From Paramacrobiotus richtersi (Eukaryota; Tardigrada; Eutardigrada; Parachela; Macrobiotidae), in the NCBI GenBank assembly GCA_034698045.1, contig JAQGAU010001196.1, positions 1-20,698 of the forward strand: a stretch of DNA of 20,698 bases, written 5' to 3'. A model generated the notes under the pieces. The model worked only from the letters and a program-made list of their open reading frames with translations. It did not search any database and was not told the DNA's origin. Shown here one piece after another: positions 19,447-20,698 of the stretch (the stretch's first letter is position 1; each line of letters begins with the position of its first letter). Both the position numbers and the translations under genes were made by a program.

Positions 19447-19642
19447 ACCGAAGATATATATCTTCGGTCAGAAATATATATATATTATATATATATATAT
19501 ATAGATCTGACCTGGATATATATCTCCGATACAGCATGTTAATTCGTGTACATGTACATCTATAGTACAGTATCTATGTGATATATCACATAGATACTGT
19601 ACTATAGATGTACATGTACACGAATTAACATGCTGTATCGGA
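19447..19642. repeat. Cluster of palindromes including a perfect 118-bp palindrome
   Basis: Bases 19525-19642 form a perfect palindrome with two 59-base arms and no loop (centre GTGATA|TATCAC; ends TCCGATACAGC and GCTGTATCGGA). Immediately left are a perfect 22-bp palindrome (19447-19468, ends ACCGAAG/CTTCGGT), an imperfect hairpin closed by GGTCAGA/TCTGACC (19466-19512) around an AT-dinucleotide run, and a near-palindrome GGATATATATCTCC. No coding potential is seen. It may be a young foldback element, a replication-derived inverted duplication or an assembly artefact. Confidence 0.85.
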
Positions 19643-20698
19643 ATGTCTTTTCGGTCCACGGGGACGATAGCAAAATATGTAAAGGTTAGAATAAACAAAT
19701 ATGGAAACTACCGAGTGGTGCAAATACGGATCGTTTGAATTCAAACTGGGCACTCAGTATTTCAAAACAAAGCATACCTCTGAAATAATTATGAAAATTA
19801 TATTGTACGCTAACATCGCTTATATTGCTGCTTGGACTGCTGCTTATACGCTAGGACTGCTTCTATATTTTACGCTAGGGTAATCCAGGTCCTCAAGTTG
19901 CTTTAATGCTGCATATGATATTGGTGAATGTAAGAAAGCGTTGTAACTTCCAGTACTACGCTTATAACGTGCGTTTTACGTTAATGCGGCAAAGAACATT
20001 ACGATTTACGGCAGCGTCCTTATGATTAATTCAACGAATACGGCTTGAACGAATAAGGTTTGAACATAAATGTGATCGAGGCACTTAATACAATTGGTCT
20101 CCAGAGAACATTACTCGTAAATACCTGGATGTATGTGCGTAAACGTTAACCTTACTTTGGCGTTGCGTGCAGTGACTGGTCAAAACCAGAAAGCTAGCCG
20201 ACGTTACGTGATATGTCCCGTAATTCTTGTGCGCTTTATGCCAGCGTACGGTATGAAATGTGCTCTGTAATTATCGATAGTCAGTTTTTCCATCATTAAG
20301 GTCGAACAATAATAATTCATAAACATTGTGGCTTGTTTCTCCGCAACCACACCTAGATAGTCGTTTTAATTGTCGCCCGGTAGGCGTTTTATTCTTATAA
20401 AAGTATCGCGCGAATCAACAAAAATATGCAGTCTGATAGCTCTTTATTTAGCCGAATAAAGTTTTGAGTTTTCAACTGCTTCAAGGCTATGAGGCGCAAA
20501 ATCTGAACAAATTCATTCTGAATAGTTTCGGTGTTAGAAAATCAATGCACTGACTATGCAATTTCTAACCGTGCATTTATAATGCGAAAGTAAAACTGCT
20601 TGACCCATGAAAAAAGGATTAGTCACAGTACTGGGTGCAAATGTATTTTCAGTTTGTCGTTTCTTCAGTCTGTGTCGTAACTGAGTTGGATGAACTCG
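19643..20698. other. Right-hand intergenic region
   Basis: No gene is established. A 60-codon plus-strand frame at 19701-19883 ends in a hydrophobic stretch but has no recognisable domain. A pyrimidine-rich acceptor (GTCGTTTCTTCAG, ending 20668) with an open frame to the window edge could start an exon continuing outside. Confidence 0.35.

Noticed and set aside
19447..19642. Reading the palindrome cluster as a CRISPR array, terminator or microRNA precursor
   Set aside because: There are no regularly spaced direct repeats, the setting is a eukaryotic nuclear genome, and a spacer-free 59-bp stem has no loop of the kind needed for a microRNA hairpin.
19701..19883. A 60-codon frame with a hydrophobic C-terminus
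   Set aside because: The hydrophobic end arises from an internally repetitive GGACTGCT/TACGCTAGG stretch; no domain, promoter or splice support.

Overview
The window is nuclear DNA from an intron-bearing animal. Genes are split by GT-AG introns, AATAAA polyadenylation signals follow several of them, there is no operon-like packing, and pieces of a non-LTR retrotransposon and hairpin elements lie between genes. The best taxonomic clue is an RYamide (luqin-type) neuropeptide precursor of the ecdysozoan kind (peptide QFFTNGRY-amide). A small-genome panarthropod such as a tardigrade fits well, but this is inference; no ribosomal or mitochondrial marker is present.

Layout. Positions 1-395 hold a decayed reverse-transcriptase fragment (minus strand). 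Positions 990-5600 hold a cluster of three related small membrane proteins: copy A (plus, only its second exon certain), copy C (minus, two exons) and copy B (plus, two exons). B and C have an intron at the same place and in the same phase; A's exon begins at the equivalent acceptor. C and B are divergently arranged around about 500 bp of shared upstream DNA. Positions 6540-7813 (minus) hold a three-exon DUF1761-type membrane protein with a probable extra 5' exon near 8066-8216. Positions 10036-11484 hold the two-exon RYamide precursor. Positions 14514-16398 hold a three-exon zinc-dependent medium-chain alcohol/formaldehyde-type dehydrogenase that looks more like bacterial and fungal enzymes than ordinary animal ADHs. 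Positions 18753-19028 hold a small secreted protein of unknown function.

The rest is AT-rich non-coding DNA with notable structure: a perfect 118-bp palindrome inside a cluster of hairpins (19447-19642), a 175-bp foldback element with 26-bp perfect terminal inverted repeats (17632-17806), an older 148-bp imperfect inverted repeat in the copy C intron, and a 166-bp-period tandem duplication (11805-12120).

The genes do not form one pathway. The coherent unit is the tetraspan cluster. Its A and B copies share an almost unchanged cytoplasmic tail carrying what look like endocytic sorting motifs. All exon joins were made by eye from splice signals, reading phase and family resemblance, so ends not supported by homology are less certain.
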